Source: Prostheceraeus crozeri (Eukaryota; Platyhelminthes; Polycladida; Euryleptidae). From it: 64,000 nucleotides of DNA. The notes beneath the pieces are model-generated. The model was not told the DNA's origin and made no database searches. It worked only from the letters and a program-made list of their open reading frames with translations. Shown here one piece after another: positions 7,276 through 20,199 of this stretch (within the stretch, counting starts at the first letter, position 1; every line of letters starts with the position of its first letter). The stretch is from contig CAJQUW010014401.1 in NCBI GenBank assembly GCA_907163375.1, positions 186,001 to 250,000 of the forward strand, in the 5' to 3' direction. The position numbers and the translations under genes are program-made.

Positions 7276-9635
7276 GAACCATGCTGAAATGCCCTTATGG
7301 GGCCAAGAAATTTAATGCTGAAATTGTTCAAGTCTGAGGACATTTTTCTACTACATGTAGATTTGCTAGTGTTTTGCAAACGTTGTAAGTGTAATGGTTT
7401 GATTTAATCGATGAGTAATTACGAGTGTGCTTATTTCAAGACTGATAGAAAAAAGGCAAATACCTACAAGCACATTCGATAAGATATGATTGATACAGAC
7501 CAAAAGAAGCAGAACTGGGAAATAAGGATATTAATAATATGCTTCACATACATAAACTTGCAGTGCTTCTATGATAGCAGATTTGCGGTAGAATCTTAAA
7601 ATTCGACTATCAAGACTTTCCATGCCTTGCTTGCGACTTTCTGTGTAATCTGATTTATCATGCTTTAATCTCAAACATCTAAAGATAGACTGTCGCATTA
7701 ATTTGTGTCTAATACTCTCAATTTTAATGAAAATGGTGAAAATTTCAATGAGAAATGGTCTAGAAATTAAAATAATGGAAGTAAGACTAGATGTAAACTT
7801 CTAATCATTGAATCTTAGGATACATGTATTAAGAATCACGCGATTTTCGATCGATCGTCTGCTGAGTCACACGATTCGGAATCGCGCCCGCCAATGGAAG
7901 AAATGCATATAGCCGCTTCGAAAAATAAGCTATTATTAAATTTGCCAGATAAACAAACTTGAAAATTGTGCCGAAGAAGCAGAATTTTCTACTATTTGTG
8001 TTAGTTAAGATCTGAATCATAATGCTATTAATTCAATTTCCTTCGTAACAACTTCCTTCTACGTAAATTGTTTTAACATTCTTGTCAGAAAAGTTTCATC
8101 CTATTTAACATTTGATGTGTTTCATCTTAAGTATTAAAATCTATAATATCGTCTAGACAGTGAGCCATGTAAATATAGGAGTAATTTGGTAAAAATTGAC
8201 TTTTTAAAAATTGTCAAATAATTTTTAAAAATATCTCCGCAGAAACGGAGTCTATTGTCAAAAACGCTTTCACTGTATGCTAAGATGTCTTGAGCTGCCA
8301 TGCCACTCTACCAACTACTGTGTGTCCCAACTAAATTAAAAAATAACTTAATTAAAAAAATTTAAACCAAAACTGATTTAAAGATGAACTGTGGCGTCTA
8401 GAAAAATTGGCTTGTCTCTCTTTTCCGAGGAAGATATTAAATGTTAATGTCTTTCTGATATACTCTGTCCGATCAGCACTTTAGTATCAAGAAAAAGAGC
8501 GTTACAACATTGGCGCGAGCTAATTTTCGTCACAATTAATTGTCAATTAGTGGCTGTTAGTGAGTGGTTTTGTGTTGAACTAAAGATTTTCAATTTGCAA
8601 CTGCGCTTGTTGTGCTTTTGATCTTCCTGTGCATAATTGAGATATATCGATACTAGTCTCAATTCCATTTTGAGTCGTAAACAAATTTTTTTCCAGAATT
8701 ACCAATTTTATCATCTAAAATCTATATCAACTACACACTAGATGTAAGCAATTCATCATGTGATCCTTTCAGCATTTCTTTACCAGACGGTGTCTCTCAT
8801 GTAAAAGCTTACAAACTATATTGGAATACTCAATAATCATATTTCTTAATGTCTAATTTCCTCAAGCCTTCTTGATGTTCAATTTAGAGGCATTTGAATA
8901 GACATTTGTCACTTATGGAATATACCCTACTGTCATAGTTCTAGTATAGATTGCGGAAAATGCAGATTCGTATTCAACTCGATCAGATCTCCACAATGGA
9001 TCAAACCAATTAAATCCATTCTTTTGCCGCTTATGTTTCACACATTCTCATCACTTTGATGTTGACCGCACTCATGCTAATGTTGTTTGCTTTTCCTGAT
9101 ATGGATTTCAGCAGTTTTGTTTTGATACATTCACATTAAACTTAATGGGTTTATTTCCGTCTTTGAAAATAAAATTGGGCATACTGATTCACTTAGTAGT
9201 AAATTTTAATTTCAGTTTCAATAAACATACGGTTCTTCCTCTTTGATATTTTGATTGTCAAATTTATAGCTTTCATAGAATTTTTTTGCTATATCCAACA
9301 ATATCCAACAACTGCAGTTTATTAGATAGTGTTTCAATTAAAAATTTTCAAAATGATTCGAACGTGAAGTCAAACCTTGAATCCATACATCTAATGCATT
9401 GTTCTGATGCTATTCAAGTAACATAATGGTTAAATCGTACACCAATATTGGCAATAGAATATCATCAATATCATTCTGATTTATTTTAATTTGGCAGTAT
9501 TGACTTAGGTGGCATGTGTAACAGTTTTTCCAGTCTTTTCAAATGTGTCTAAATGACTGTAGGAAAATGAATGCAGTCAAACGGATATCATTGGTGTGTC
9601 TATGTGATCTTTGTCACGCAATTTGTTCTTCATGA
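7276..9635. other. Intergenic, nothing recognised
   Basis: About 2.4 kb of AT-rich DNA with no frame above 63 codons, no clear repeat and no RNA gene seen. Confidence 0.5.
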
Positions 9636-9643
9636 TTTTAGGG
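9636..9643. repeat. 8-bp target-site duplication of hAT-1 (left)
   Basis: TTTTAGGG here is repeated exactly at 10489-10496 on the other side of the element. Eight bases is the hAT target-site length. Confidence 0.9.
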
Positions 9644-10488
9644 CAGTGTTTCTCAAACTTTCGCGTACCATTTGACAGCCGGAATCTCTGCCGCGTGCCA
9701 CTATGCATGAAACTTAAATAATTAATTGCAATAATTGTGATAATGATGGACGTTTACTTAAGATAATTAAAATTGGTGCTGTACAGTAGCTATGAAGTTA
9801 GGCTACATAGCCTACACTGTATGGCATCTTTACAATCATTGAAAGTTAAGAAGCTGCCATAATAAAATCAAAATCCTATAAATATATTTTCAACTACTCT
9901 ATAAAGCTATATAATTATCTCCATCATATGCAATTTTACTGATTATGAAAGATTAATAGTTTGTTTGTATCTACGGGTACTTAATATTAATATATCTGAA
10001 AAGTTGGAGAAGATAGATAATAAGTAAAAGTGCATCATTTACTCAATTAAATAAATCATGAACAAAAAATTCTGGATGTATAAATTCAAACTGTATTTTT
10101 ATAAGTATGAGTAGGAAAATCAATGCGGGGAAAATTGTTCGACACACGCATCGGAAGTCATGTTTTGGTTGAGTCAGACGATTCCGGTTCCTGGATTTGA
10201 CCGGCAAGTATGTGGAAAAGGCCTGCTCACACTCCCGGGTAGAGGGAAATGCGAGCAGATTTGGCACAACCCCTTTGAGCAAGTCGCATATATGAGGATT
10301 TCATATTTAGCGAGAAGGTGGACAAAGGCCTGCTTTGAAAAATGTCTTTCACAGTCATCAAACGAGTCACTGCCAAAAACAGCTTAATTGAACTTTCAAT
10401 TTTCCAAAACAGCAGAAAGTGATTTGGATACTAAACCTGAAAGCGACCGTACCTGAAATTGAAACGTACTACAGTTTGAGAAGCACTG
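9644..10488 (-). mobile_element. hAT DNA transposon remnant (hAT-1)
   Basis: An 845-bp element with imperfect terminal inverted repeats. CAGTGTTTCTCAAACT is at the left end. The right end reads the same with one mismatch (CAGTGCTTCTCAAACT on the minus strand). Both ends are flanked by the 8-bp duplication TTTTAGGG. Terminal CAGTG and an 8-bp duplication are typical of hAT elements. It keeps only the last part of a transposase on the minus strand (10043-10282), so it is an internally deleted, non-autonomous copy. Confidence 0.9.
10043..10282 (-). pseudogene. hAT transposase C-terminal fragment
   Basis: A 79-codon frame inside hAT-1. Residues about 13-50 resemble the hAT C-terminal dimerisation region: a Phe-Pro-Ser-Thr start, a Cys-Glu pair, AFSTYL, then a Lys-x-x-Arg-Asn-Arg-x-Arg-Leu stretch as in the vertebrate ZBED5/SCAND3 type. 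The tail past about residue 55 is hydrophobic and not typical, so the frame is probably read through into non-coding DNA. The N-terminal BED finger and the catalytic Asp residues are absent from the element. Confidence 0.7.
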
Positions 10489-10496
10489 TTTTAGGG
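10489..10496. repeat. 8-bp target-site duplication of hAT-1 (right)
   Basis: An exact repeat of TTTTAGGG at 9636-9643. Confidence 0.9.
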
Positions 10497-12099
10497 AGAA
10501 GGCTCCTTCAATGGACCACTTTCTTCAGGGATTCATTGCTTTCTTAAACTATATGAAATGTTGAACGAAAGTCAAATTTTACCATATTGTAGGCTATACC
10601 CTTTGCATATAAAATACTGCAACATCAGAATACCGGAATGTGCATGCATTTGCATGTATACATGTATAATTTGCGAGTATGAGACTTCTTTTTCGAATTT
10701 GAGTTAATATTGAAAAGCATTTTTTACAGTCGTGTCAACATCTTTGAAGTTTTTGAGTTGCATTTATTGATATAATTTAATAATCATGATTCATAGTGTG
10801 GTGAGGATGTCGGTGTCGGTTTAATATGAACCACATGTCTATCATCATGTACCACAACTTAAAAGCAGAAATCAAATGATTGCCTTATCTGTAAGATACT
10901 TATTTAGATATAGAAATTGATGCCCAACTTGTACATGATTCAAATGTACTTGAGTGCGTGGTTGTGCCATTTCCGCTAAGCCAGATGAAATAATCATAGC
11001 ATTGTGCAGTTCATTCAATAATTAATTCATTAATTATAGATACTTTAATTTAAGAGCTTTCTTCGCTAACTGAACAGAAATTCCACTAACTACCGCGCTC
11101 TAATATGAACTAGTTTAGAAAGCTTTGCTATTGACCAGTCCAGTCTCGGAAGTCTAATCGGTTTATATTGAGAATTTTATTGTTAAGTAGTGAAATGATG
11201 CACGCTACTTTCAGTGTTTTTGTATATGCGAGCATAAACAAGTTCTTTAGCAACAATATTTTAAATTTCATGTCATTTATTTGCAATTACTTGATTTAAT
11301 GCTTTATGACATAGGCTATCACTATGCTTACTTTGCAAAATAAAATAATAAGGATAAGACGATAGCAGAAAAACTTTTCTCGCTGTCCTGCATGTTGCTT
11401 CTTCCATCGGCACCTCAGATGTGGCTGTCACCAAAATAAATTGGAAAATTGATATCATCCACATTAAGCAAATTATTGCAAATGCCGAGCGGGTTATGCC
11501 TTGGTACGCAATATAAATCTTCATGTTACGGAGTGGATGTAATGGGATCCCAGAAAGCATTTCCCGTCCCTGATGATGCTATTACAGAAGTTACTATGAT
11601 GATTTTGACTTTCATTCCAAGAAATAAACAATATTCTCGTCTGATCCGCATGGAAAAACAAAGTCGTCTAATGGATGTGACTCATGAAACCCAAATCACT
11701 CACTATTTTTTGAATGTAGGAAATCGCATAAATCTCTCAGATAGATGAAAGTTTACGACATTTCATCCTGTACGTCATGAGTTAGTGATAACATACTGAA
11801 GACATTTCCACAACTGTCGTCAACGAATCATGGAAACCATTAAACAAACGTTGGAATAATATACAGTCGATTATATGTGGATAGATTATTCACGACATGC
11901 ATTTCAATCTTCAAATGAAAAATCAGTTTCTACTCACAACATTGGTCTTCATCTTTTAATCAACCAAATTATGTCTTAAAAAGTGCTCATGATATAATAG
12001 CAAGCAAAGAAAGTATGCAATAGAATTCGACCAACATTGAATCTTGATTAACTTTATTTTCAACTAGTCATGCATCTTGCACGTGCGTGCATCTCTCTT

Positions 12100-12103
<4 letters not shown>
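10497..12103. other. Intergenic, nothing recognised
   Basis: AT-rich. Overlapping frames of 95-99 codons lie on opposite strands at 11273-11748 without recognisable motifs, and are taken as chance. Confidence 0.5.

Positions 12104-12137
<34 letters not shown>
12104..12137. repeat. (CT)n microsatellite
   Basis: About 17 CT dinucleotides without interruption. Confidence 0.95.
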
Positions 12138-12139
<2 letters not shown>

Positions 12140-13260
12140 TGTATCTCTCTTTCTTATTTTCTTTCTAGAAAGTTGGTAGGTACAGTCAATGTTGGCAAGA
12201 TTCTTCGTATACGTGCTGCAGCACATTCAAGAAGGATCATTTTCTCAGTCTTACAGCCGCATTTCATTGATCCAAAAAAGGTGTTAGTTGTAATAATTGC
12301 AGGTTGATATGGAACTGATTGAGGACTGAACATAGCGAAACAGATCTTCTTATACTTGCACGTCTTAACGGACAGCTAGAGGTACAGAAGTCTCAAGGCT
12401 CCACGTAGTTCGCCTCAGGAGGCACTACCTCTCTCATTAAAGGTTACTCGTTTGACTTGTGAGCATGTGAAGGGTACGGGACCACTCTCATGCAAACATC
12501 GATGTGCTTGTGCTGTGTGTCGGCGGGGATGAGCAAAAATAGCCGTGCACAGTCCATTATTTCTTGAAGAAAAGATAAATTCCTTTGGAAAATCTTATCA
12601 GTGTAGAAATTATCCATTAACGAGGATATAGATGTATGAATTAACATGCTTGGACTTTTGTACATACTGAACACATTGAACATCATTTAATGTGCAAAAT
12701 AAGAAGAAAATCTTATCTGAGCGGAAGTGGGTATATCATCGATTGATGGTAATTGAATTCTTTCGTCTGCGAATAATCATTGAGGCATCATCAATATTCA
12801 CACTGCAGTAAGCTGTGAAAAAATACGTTTATTTGAAGATCAAACGCTGCGGAGACACATAAATAACAAAACCTGTTTAAAGTAATCTGAACACGTTCCC
12901 TCTGACGCTTGACATTTAACAATATACGTGCACTGAGGCAAATGACTAATTGCTCATTTTCGATTCTCTATCTTATTATAATGCTAATTGGCTGAATTAT
13001 GGCTTAAAATGAATCCATCACGAATGATTCGAATCGTCATAATGCATGAAAGTGGAAGGGAACGTTCGGAAAAATTCGTTATCATTTCATGTGACAGACG
13101 ATTTGTTTGCATGTAATATTTGTTCGGAGACGGACGACTATCCTTTTAATCAAAAATCATTTAATTTTGATCAGAAAATACATAATACATATATTGTTCC
13201 GACTACCTCACTTTACAATGTCAGGAAGTTGGAAAGAATTTATTTGCAAAAATAAATTGA
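12138..13260. other. Intergenic, nothing certain
   Basis: No gene recognised. A 69-codon frame (13046-13255) ends just before the structured stretch at 13261-13340. It holds CNIC but no other family mark. Confidence 0.4.
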
Positions 13261-13340
13261 CGGGCAGTTGATGGCACTTGACTGTCACGAAAGGACAGTC
13301 AACTGCCTTGAGAAAGGGTCAGGACCCGAAGCGTTGGCAA
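13261..13340 (+). ncRNA. Degenerate hammerhead-like RNA motif 1
   Basis: Two stacked structures. First, a perfect 9-bp hairpin: TTGACTGTC at 13278-13286 pairs with 13294-13302. Second, TTGAGAA (13308-13314), a 5-bp helix GGGTC/GACCC (13316-13327), then GAAGC (13328-13332). The hammerhead ribozyme core is CUGANGA, helix II, GAAAC, so two to three core bases differ and the RNA is probably inactive. Such motifs are known at the ends of Penelope-like retroelements. That link is inference, as no reverse transcriptase is seen here. Confidence 0.35.
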
Positions 13341-13715
13341 CTCTGTATCTAAACTTCATTTTTCTTTTATTGTGGCATAAACAGTTCGGGAGAGAATAAT
13401 TTAGTTTTGAAAATTTCTTGAATATGGTCCTCCCGCCCACTGTCATTACTTAAGCGAAATGTTGGCCATGTAAGCACATAGAGCAACCAAGACCATCTAG
13501 CACATAACGGCATCCACATCAAATGTCGATTTATTGTAGATTCTCATCTATGGATGCAGCCTAGAACTGCGCAATTTTATTCAAGCAAATTTCATGCCAA
13601 AGTAGGCTACTTGGGTATGACATGGCATGACTTGTATATGTGTTTCAAAAAGGCTAAATCGCATTGACTTCGTTTATGTTATTGATGAGCTTTACTAACA
13701 TATACATAAGCTATG
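13341..13715. other. Intergenic, nothing recognised
   Basis: No repeat or frame of note. Confidence 0.5.
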
Positions 13716-13880
13716 CAGCATGGTTAGAACCGGCCGCCGACCCGGCCCCGGCCGCAGGGTTTGAAGACCGGCCGGTTAATTTAATTAGACTCAAGTCGAC
13801 CGTTTACGATATTCAGTCTAAAATAAATTGCTTAGTCAATCATTGTAGCATTAAGGGCATGTAAATGTAGCATAATTTGA
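13716..13880 (+). mobile_element. Left-end fragment of the GGCCGG hAT-like family
   Basis: It begins CAGCATGGTTAGAACCGGCC and continues with CCGGCC-rich DNA, like the left end of the element at 57800-58952. About 80-110 bases further in, both copies can be read as a short related peptide stretch containing a K/R-INCLV core. No matching right end is seen. Confidence 0.45.
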
Positions 13881-13956
13881 GAGTATCTACACGCATGTTT
13901 TGTGATATAAATATTGCGAACTGTTCTCTAAATATTTTGCATCTTCCTACATTTGC

Positions 13957-13990
13957 CTTGACAATGGACGAAGTCCGAAACGTCGGCATT
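13957..13990 (+). ncRNA. Degenerate hammerhead-like RNA motif 2
   Basis: TTGACAA, then a 4-bp helix GGAC/GTCC (13966-13969 with 13973-13976) capped by a GAA loop, then GAAAC (13977-13981), then GTCGG and an AATAAA-like word. The GAAAC strand of the hammerhead core is intact and the CUGANGA strand has two changes. It is similar to motif 1 about 640 bases upstream, so both may mark ends of the same retroelement family. Confidence 0.4.
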
Positions 13991-16671
13991 GAATAAATTC
14001 TATTATTCATCATTTTCGTGCCTTATTGATCTCTCACTAAACCTATACAGTTAAAAATTATGCTCTTCAAACAGCTAAAAAATGATTGCCTGAAACATAT
14101 GCATGCAGTTCAAACCCTATTTTATCTTAAATAAAGTTTCAAGAATTGTGTATTCTGGCCTGTATGAATTTAGAAGCATGCGTGTTCCTCAACCTATCTA
14201 TTGCAAAGCTGTTCCAGATCTTGAATATCTTCACTACATGAACACGTACTAAACTTCAGTGAATCATTTTAAATCAAGTTTTCACGTTGCAGACAAACCC
14301 TTTCGTAACATCAGCACAGTCAGTTATCAAATTGTTCACCTCGGAACTTTCGCCGTTTAGAAAACGTTCATGATATTGGAACTTAGAATTGGTTGACCGC
14401 TTAAGGCTTTCTTGTGAAGGCTTTAGATATACGCATATGTAGGTACGGGATATAGACTTACGCATAAATTTTAATTGTATCAATGTTATTATTACATCAA
14501 TGCCCGTTTGGGTCATTATTTTGATTATCTGTTTTCAACTTACTTGATTGACTTTGAAAATGCAAAACATTATCAAAAATTACAAAGTAGCCCTGCTCAT
14601 TAGATTAGTAAATAAGTCATAACGCATATTACTGCTCATCGCACAAAACATGATATCAAAGTGCAAATAATTGCATTGTATGATATTCTACAGTGATGGG
14701 TAGCTCTCGCTTATCCGGAATACCGGATGGCCTACCACTCATGCATTTCGCGCATGCCAAGGCGTGAAGAAAATGAAGTTTTGTATTGATTGTATTATCA
14801 TCCGAAGCTTTACGTTACGAGTTTCTCGAGAATACTCCTTTGCTTTTCAAAAATTAAAATTTCAAAAATAGAAAAATCAAGTTGATGCTGAAAAACATAT
14901 TTAATGGAGAAGCTGTTTGTGCTTTTGATCCGTTGTCATTTCAGATAAGACAAGTTCTAGCGCATTTCGAGTGACAATTTAAATTCATTATTTGATAAAA
15001 CATGAAACCCATAGCATCTGATGCCATATTTTTCAATTATTGTTAGTGAGTATATGTCATAAAGAATTAAATAACTCTCTTGATATTAAGCTATTTCGAA
15101 CATGCATGACATACTATACATTTATAGTGTTATTCTCACCAAAGAAGATCCTGAAATATAAATATTTATAATGTGTTGATTTTGCTGTTTCGAATAGAGT
15201 GTGACAGCCATAACACAAAAGAATAATATGCCTACATGAATTATCCTATAATCTGAGGCCCTTTTGCATGACACCTGCGTTCCTTGTGACCGAATTGCAT
15301 TTATCGCCCTCTCATTATTTGCGCTGAGTGTCATAGGATATTGTTTTAGGTCTGACTAACCTGGATTTGAAGCTACATTGCAGGCCTATCGCAAATTCAA
15401 CTAGCTATGAAACGAGCCCATTCCATTTCAACTCTTGATTTTATGGTCATTAGGCTTAAGTAGTGGAAGTAGAAAATGCTCATATTATAGAGAAAATATA
15501 CTGATTGAACAATGATACATTGAAAGAACATTGACATTGTCTTAAAGAGCCTCGATCGTCTTCCTGGTTGTTAATGAAGTGTTCAAAACCAATTGACATA
15601 AGCAATTCATGGAGTATAAAAGCAGATCATGGACTTGGCTTTGGGCTTCACACACTACTAGCAGAGAGTCGCAGGGAGTTAGGATCAAACTTTCAGTCCA
15701 AATTGATAATTTCATCAAACTTAGTGTGGAGCACCTCAAAAGAGTGTCGAGGTAAGCTGCCGGAAATAGACCACTAATTCTAGTTAAATCCAACATTGTC
15801 ACTAGAATCTACGTAGAACAACATGCTCTCACGATCGGAATGTGTTTTTTCAAAACATTTTCCGGTACTCAGATGATTGATTGTTTTTTAAAAACATAAT
15901 GGTTCTGATGCTTGCTGGCTATGTCGCATTATATCAATTACTGCGCTGAAATTTGAAGCGGCTTAAAAGAGTATATCAAAATCGGTTTGTCAAAACTTTG
16001 GAATGTAGCTATGCAGGCATACATTATATTATAAACATTATTATATATGCGTATTTTGATTATACGTATATATGATAATGATGATTTCTGTTGTCCCATA
16101 AAAATATCATAACAAGCTCATTGAAACAATTGCATAGACACTTGAAACCAGAAGAAACACGAATTTCAAATAAAGTAAGAATTCGACTTTCTTTGATAAA
16201 AATCCAGCTTCAATTCATATTTGTGAAATTCTTCATCGAGCAATAACTTCAAACCCATGATAGACTCGAAAGGCTAAAAATAGCAACATTGTCATTTATA
16301 ACAAGTTAGCGATATGCCGTGATTGAAGCAGCTTCGTTTTAAATATGAATAGATTCTAAAATTCAGAATTTCTTTAAAAATTTCCTAAGAAATATCTCTA
16401 AAAGGAAAATTAATATCATTAAATTTATGGGTTATCGATTATTTCTTCATATTTTTTGTTCATCCAGGATATGGGAACAAATATTCGCTACAATGTGAAT
16501 CATCAGTGAAAATTTATCGAACGCATTAGCGAATGTATGAATCAATATACCAATATTATTATGATTAGAAATAGTCAAATAAGTTGATAAAGGTCAATTT
16601 TCAAATTTTTCATTACCTTTGGAAATTAATTCTCATTTTCAAAGTTTTCAATATGCATTTTAGATGCAGAA
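13991..16671. other. Intergenic, nothing recognised
   Basis: About 2.7 kb of AT-rich DNA. Overlapping frames at 15542-15802 on both strands carry no known motif. An AT-rich imperfect hairpin lies near 16035-16085. Confidence 0.5.
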
Positions 16672-16901
16672 TGTGCCCGGATACGTGGGCCAAGGATCCG
16701 ACGTCTAGAGAAAAAAAGGGTGTTTGCAATCCCTATGGAATCCTATTCTGTAAATGTGACATTGACTTTGTTTGTCTGCACTAGCGTAGGCTACGTTTAA
16801 TAGCCTTCAAATATGAATGTATAACGGTTGTGAAGATGAAAAGGCAACAATAAAATATCTTTGAAATATTCCGGTTATTTTGTGCGGCTGCAATTTCGAC
16901 A
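16672..16901 (+). repeat. Left LTR of the BEL element
   Basis: It starts TGTGCCCGGATACG and ends TTTCGACA. Its 3' half matches 23944-24096 closely, including TAGCGTAGGCTACGTTTAAT and AACAATAAAATAT, which contains a polyadenylation signal. It has about 50 bases after the first 15 that the right copy lacks. Confidence 0.9.
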
Positions 16902-16903
16902 AA

Positions 16904-16916
16904 TGGTGCCGTGACC
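16904..16916 (+). other. Primer binding site of the BEL element
   Basis: TGGTGCCGTGACC starts two bases after the left LTR. This differs by one base from the TGGCGCCGTGACC type common in BEL/Pao elements. Confidence 0.7.
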
Positions 16917-17031
16917 ACTTTTATGATTTCTAACACGACGCAGTCTATTTGTTCACTAACCGAGTGATCTATTTCATGTATTGAGATCTGTTGATCCGCT
17001 GTCAGGTATTCACTCTTCATATTTTCTCACG

Positions 17032-18296
17032 ATGTCTTCCCTGTCGAATTTGATTCGACAACGTGCCGGTCACAGCGCTTACTTTACGAAGTCATTTTGT
17101 AAGGTAAAGACGTAAATTTCTAGTGAATCACAAGATACACGTACAAGTAGCATTGCCTTCGATCTTGCATTTTTCAAGACGAAACTGGAGGATATTAGGA
17201 AACTTGATCCATTGATCACGGAGTCTTACTCGGACGACTTCCTCGAGAGCAATGAATTTTTGACTCAGCTTTACTTATAGAACGAGTTTATGAAGGAAAG
17301 TCTGAGAAAAATTTACGATGTAGAGTCATATTTGTTAAAACATAGGTTCGCACACTCCAGTTATTCATGTGGCATGTCAGCTACCAGTATAACCTCATCG
17401 AAGCCCACACATTTTGCCAAGTTGCTGAAGTTGATTTACTTCGATGGATCTGATGTAAGAAAGTGGTCTGAATTCTATGACACTTTCCATTCTGAAATAG
17501 AGTCAAGACATGACATTGATGACGTAAGCAAGTTCCACTACTTGAACAGTCTACTTCACGGTTTAGCGAAGGAACGCATAAACCATATCCGTCCTTCGAA
17601 TGCGTCCTTTCAGCTTGCCATCGATAAATTGAAATGTGAATTCGGTGAAAGAGTGAAAATAAAGAACGCTCACATTGACTCTATGAACTCAATTTCCATA
17701 CCAAGTTATTGCTCAAATGATCTGAGACGATTTCTTGATCAACTGAATTTTGACGTAGGTTCACTTAGACACTTGTTGTACGATTCCATGATGTACGGTC
17801 CCTTTATCACACCATCTCTATTACGGAAACTTCCTCGTGAATTACAAATGGAGGTTCTCGATGAAACCAGGGGAGATTATCGTTCTTTAGATGAGTTCAT
17901 CAATCTGTTAAAGCGGGAAGTACGCAAGCGTGAAAACCTGGACTTTCTGCATTACCGTGATGACAGTCAAGATTTCTTTGTTTCTGATGAACATACTAGC
18001 ACAATGACAGTGCTAGTGATTAATTTTCCAGGACAGTCTAACGCTCAGCACAGTGTGAAGAAATGCACATTTTGTAAAATAAAAGATCACTCGACATTTC
18101 AAGTTCCAAGAGTATTGAAGATAAGTTAGATTTTATCAAACGCAACAAATTGTGCTTCAATTGTCTTGTCTCACATTTGAAAAAAGATCGCAAGTCAAAA
18201 GGTAGATGTGCTTTAATGCAACAAAGCACACCACACCTCGATCCACTCATCGTTCCACAGAGACAACGATTCTCAGATAGGTCAGAACCAGAGTGA
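17032..18296 (+). pseudogene. BEL gag (DUF1759-like and zinc knuckle), broken
   Basis: The ATG at 17032 opens a frame with a short basic N-terminus, as BEL gag proteins have. In-frame stops occur at 17113 and 17278. The rest is open from 17281 to 18129. Residues about 130-310 of this frame match the DUF1759 type: a Leu-Pro-Lys-Leu-like entry segment, an F-x-G-D-like step, W-x-x-F-x-D-x-F and later a coiled helical region. A CxxC-x4-H zinc knuckle begins at 18064. A frameshift near 18105 moves the second knuckle (CFNC) into another frame, which stays open to a stop at 18294. Confidence 0.88.
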
Positions 18297-18387
18297 GATA
18301 AAAGTTTCTTCCATAAACAAAAGCGTTTCTAGTCTTGAAGCACCTCGCCGTACAGTCCTTCCAGCAAATGATCGCGAAACAACGTGT

Positions 18388-19017
18388 ATGTCTGTAGGAT
18401 CTCAAAGTAGCAACCTCTCAACAGTCATGTTGAAAACCGCAGGGTTTAAAATTGTTTCCAGCGAAAGTAGATCAAATGCAAATATTCTCATAAACGACGG
18501 CTCTCAAATGAGCTATGTAAAACAACATACAGCTGAAACTTTGAGATTGCCTGTTCAAAAACGCTTCACCATTCAGAACAACGTGTTTGGTGGTAGCTCG
18601 TCGGTCATAAATTATGACGTTGTCAGCTTGGCCATAGAGACTATCAAAAATCCGATCACGATTCAGTGTCTAGTAGTACCAGAGATAGTGAAGATCGATC
18701 AAACAGGTTGGTCTAGATACAAACTCTCAAAGAAATTGCCCAACATACAGCTTGCCGATTCTTTTGATGAAGCGCAGCTTGACGTTAAAGTTCTAATCGG
18801 AGCTGACTTTGCTTGGTGCTTTCTGAAGTCATCCATTCATCTTATCGATTCAGATGGACCTGTCGCTCAAGACAGTGTGTTTGGTGTTCAGCTCTCAGGT
18901 CCTGTACGAAGAACATGTTCTTCTCTTCCAAAATTTTCATGCCTACTCAGTACTCATTCACTCATTAAGCAGATCAGAACGGAATTAACTTTCGGAAGTA
19001 TTCACTGTGATGAATAG
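18388..19017 (+). pseudogene. BEL aspartic protease (DUF1758-like)
   Basis: An open frame of 209 codons. Around residue 36 it has the family's active-site segment, but it reads INDGSQ where the catalytic Asp-Ser/Thr-Gly-Ser-Gln is expected, so the catalytic Asp position appears to be Asn. Later family marks are present: a C-L-V-V-P stretch near residue 92, a D-V-L-I-G-A-D-like LIGADF near 131, and the G-P-V-A-Q-x-S-x-F-G-V-Q-L-S-G closing segment near 157-171. The 5' flank to 18296 is in another frame. Confidence 0.85.
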
Positions 19018-20199
19018 AAAACTGCTTATTCCCTTGTGAAAGATTCTTTGACCATTGACTCGATAGGTTTGAGCAATCCAATACCAGACATAACGGATGA
19101 CGTCTTTCATAGGAATTACTGCACACGCATCAAATTTGATGAACACCGTAGCCAATACATCGATCCATGACCTAGGCATGAAAATCACCCACCCTTACCA
19201 TCAAGTCTCAAAACCAGTAGATCTCGTTTACTACAAATGAAAAGGCGATTGACTGAAATAGGATTATTTGATGCCAACTCCAATGTCATTCAAGAACATA
19301 TCAGAAGAGGCTTTGTTGAAAGCATACCTGATGATGAAAATATGTTTAAGGAAAACAATTGTCACTATTTGCCCCACTATTTTGTGTTGAAGGATGATAA
19401 TTCAACAACTCCTTTGCGAATAGTTTTGATGCGAATCCTGGACGTGAATCCTTGAATGAATGCCTTGAAACCGGACCATGTCTATTAGATAACCTTTTGG
19501 AAATCTTATTGAAATTTCGAGTTCGTCCATGCGCCTTCTGCGGTGACATAGAGAAAGATTTCTAATCTATTCAAGCTGCGGAAGAAGATCGCAACTTTCT
19601 CATATTCTTGTGGCTTAAAAATGATGATCCAGACGATGAGGTAATAAGTCTTAGACACCGTTGCTTAGCATTTGGTCTAACATATTCTTCATACATCCTA
19701 AATGCAATATTAAGAAATCATCTGAAAATCGAACTCAGTCATTTCAAAAGACATTGCTGAGAAAGTTTACGTTGACAACTTATTCTCAGGTTGTAGTTCT
19801 GAAAAAGAAGCAGAAGAAATTTTTCACAAGTCGCAATCCATCCTCAGCTCAGCCAAAATGAAGTTAAGACAGTGGACTTGTAACAGCAAAATCCTTCAAT
19901 ATGCTGCCAAGAGTCAAAATGTGTATGAGAATTCACATAACGTATCACTGCTACGGATGGATTGGAATAGTGAATCCTATGTACTTGAGTTGTGGTGTAA
20001 ATCAATTAGACAGGGAAAACCAGTTTCTAAGAGAATAGCACTATCAGTTACCTCATCTCTGTTCGACCCTTTCAGTTTACCGTCTCCAGTAACTATGATA
20101 TTGAAATACTTTATTTCCAAGCTTTGGGAATCTTCCTTTACTTGGGACGAGACACTTCCTGATCATCTGTCACAAGAATTTCAAGAATTGAAGTCTTAA
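19018..20199 (+). pseudogene. BEL reverse transcriptase, broken
   Basis: The family marks are spread over three frames. The YLPHYFVLKD entry block and P-L-R-I-V lie in the frame at 19237-19455. The following F-D-A-N-P block lies in another frame. A C-A-F-C-G-D-I-E-K block holding the first catalytic Asp lies near 19535-19558. The F-G-L-T block lies near 19670. The active-site box near 19765-19779 reads YVDN instead of YVDD, so a catalytic Asp is changed. The connection domain continues open at 19858-20199, with L-F-D-P-F/L-S near 20070. Confidence 0.88.
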
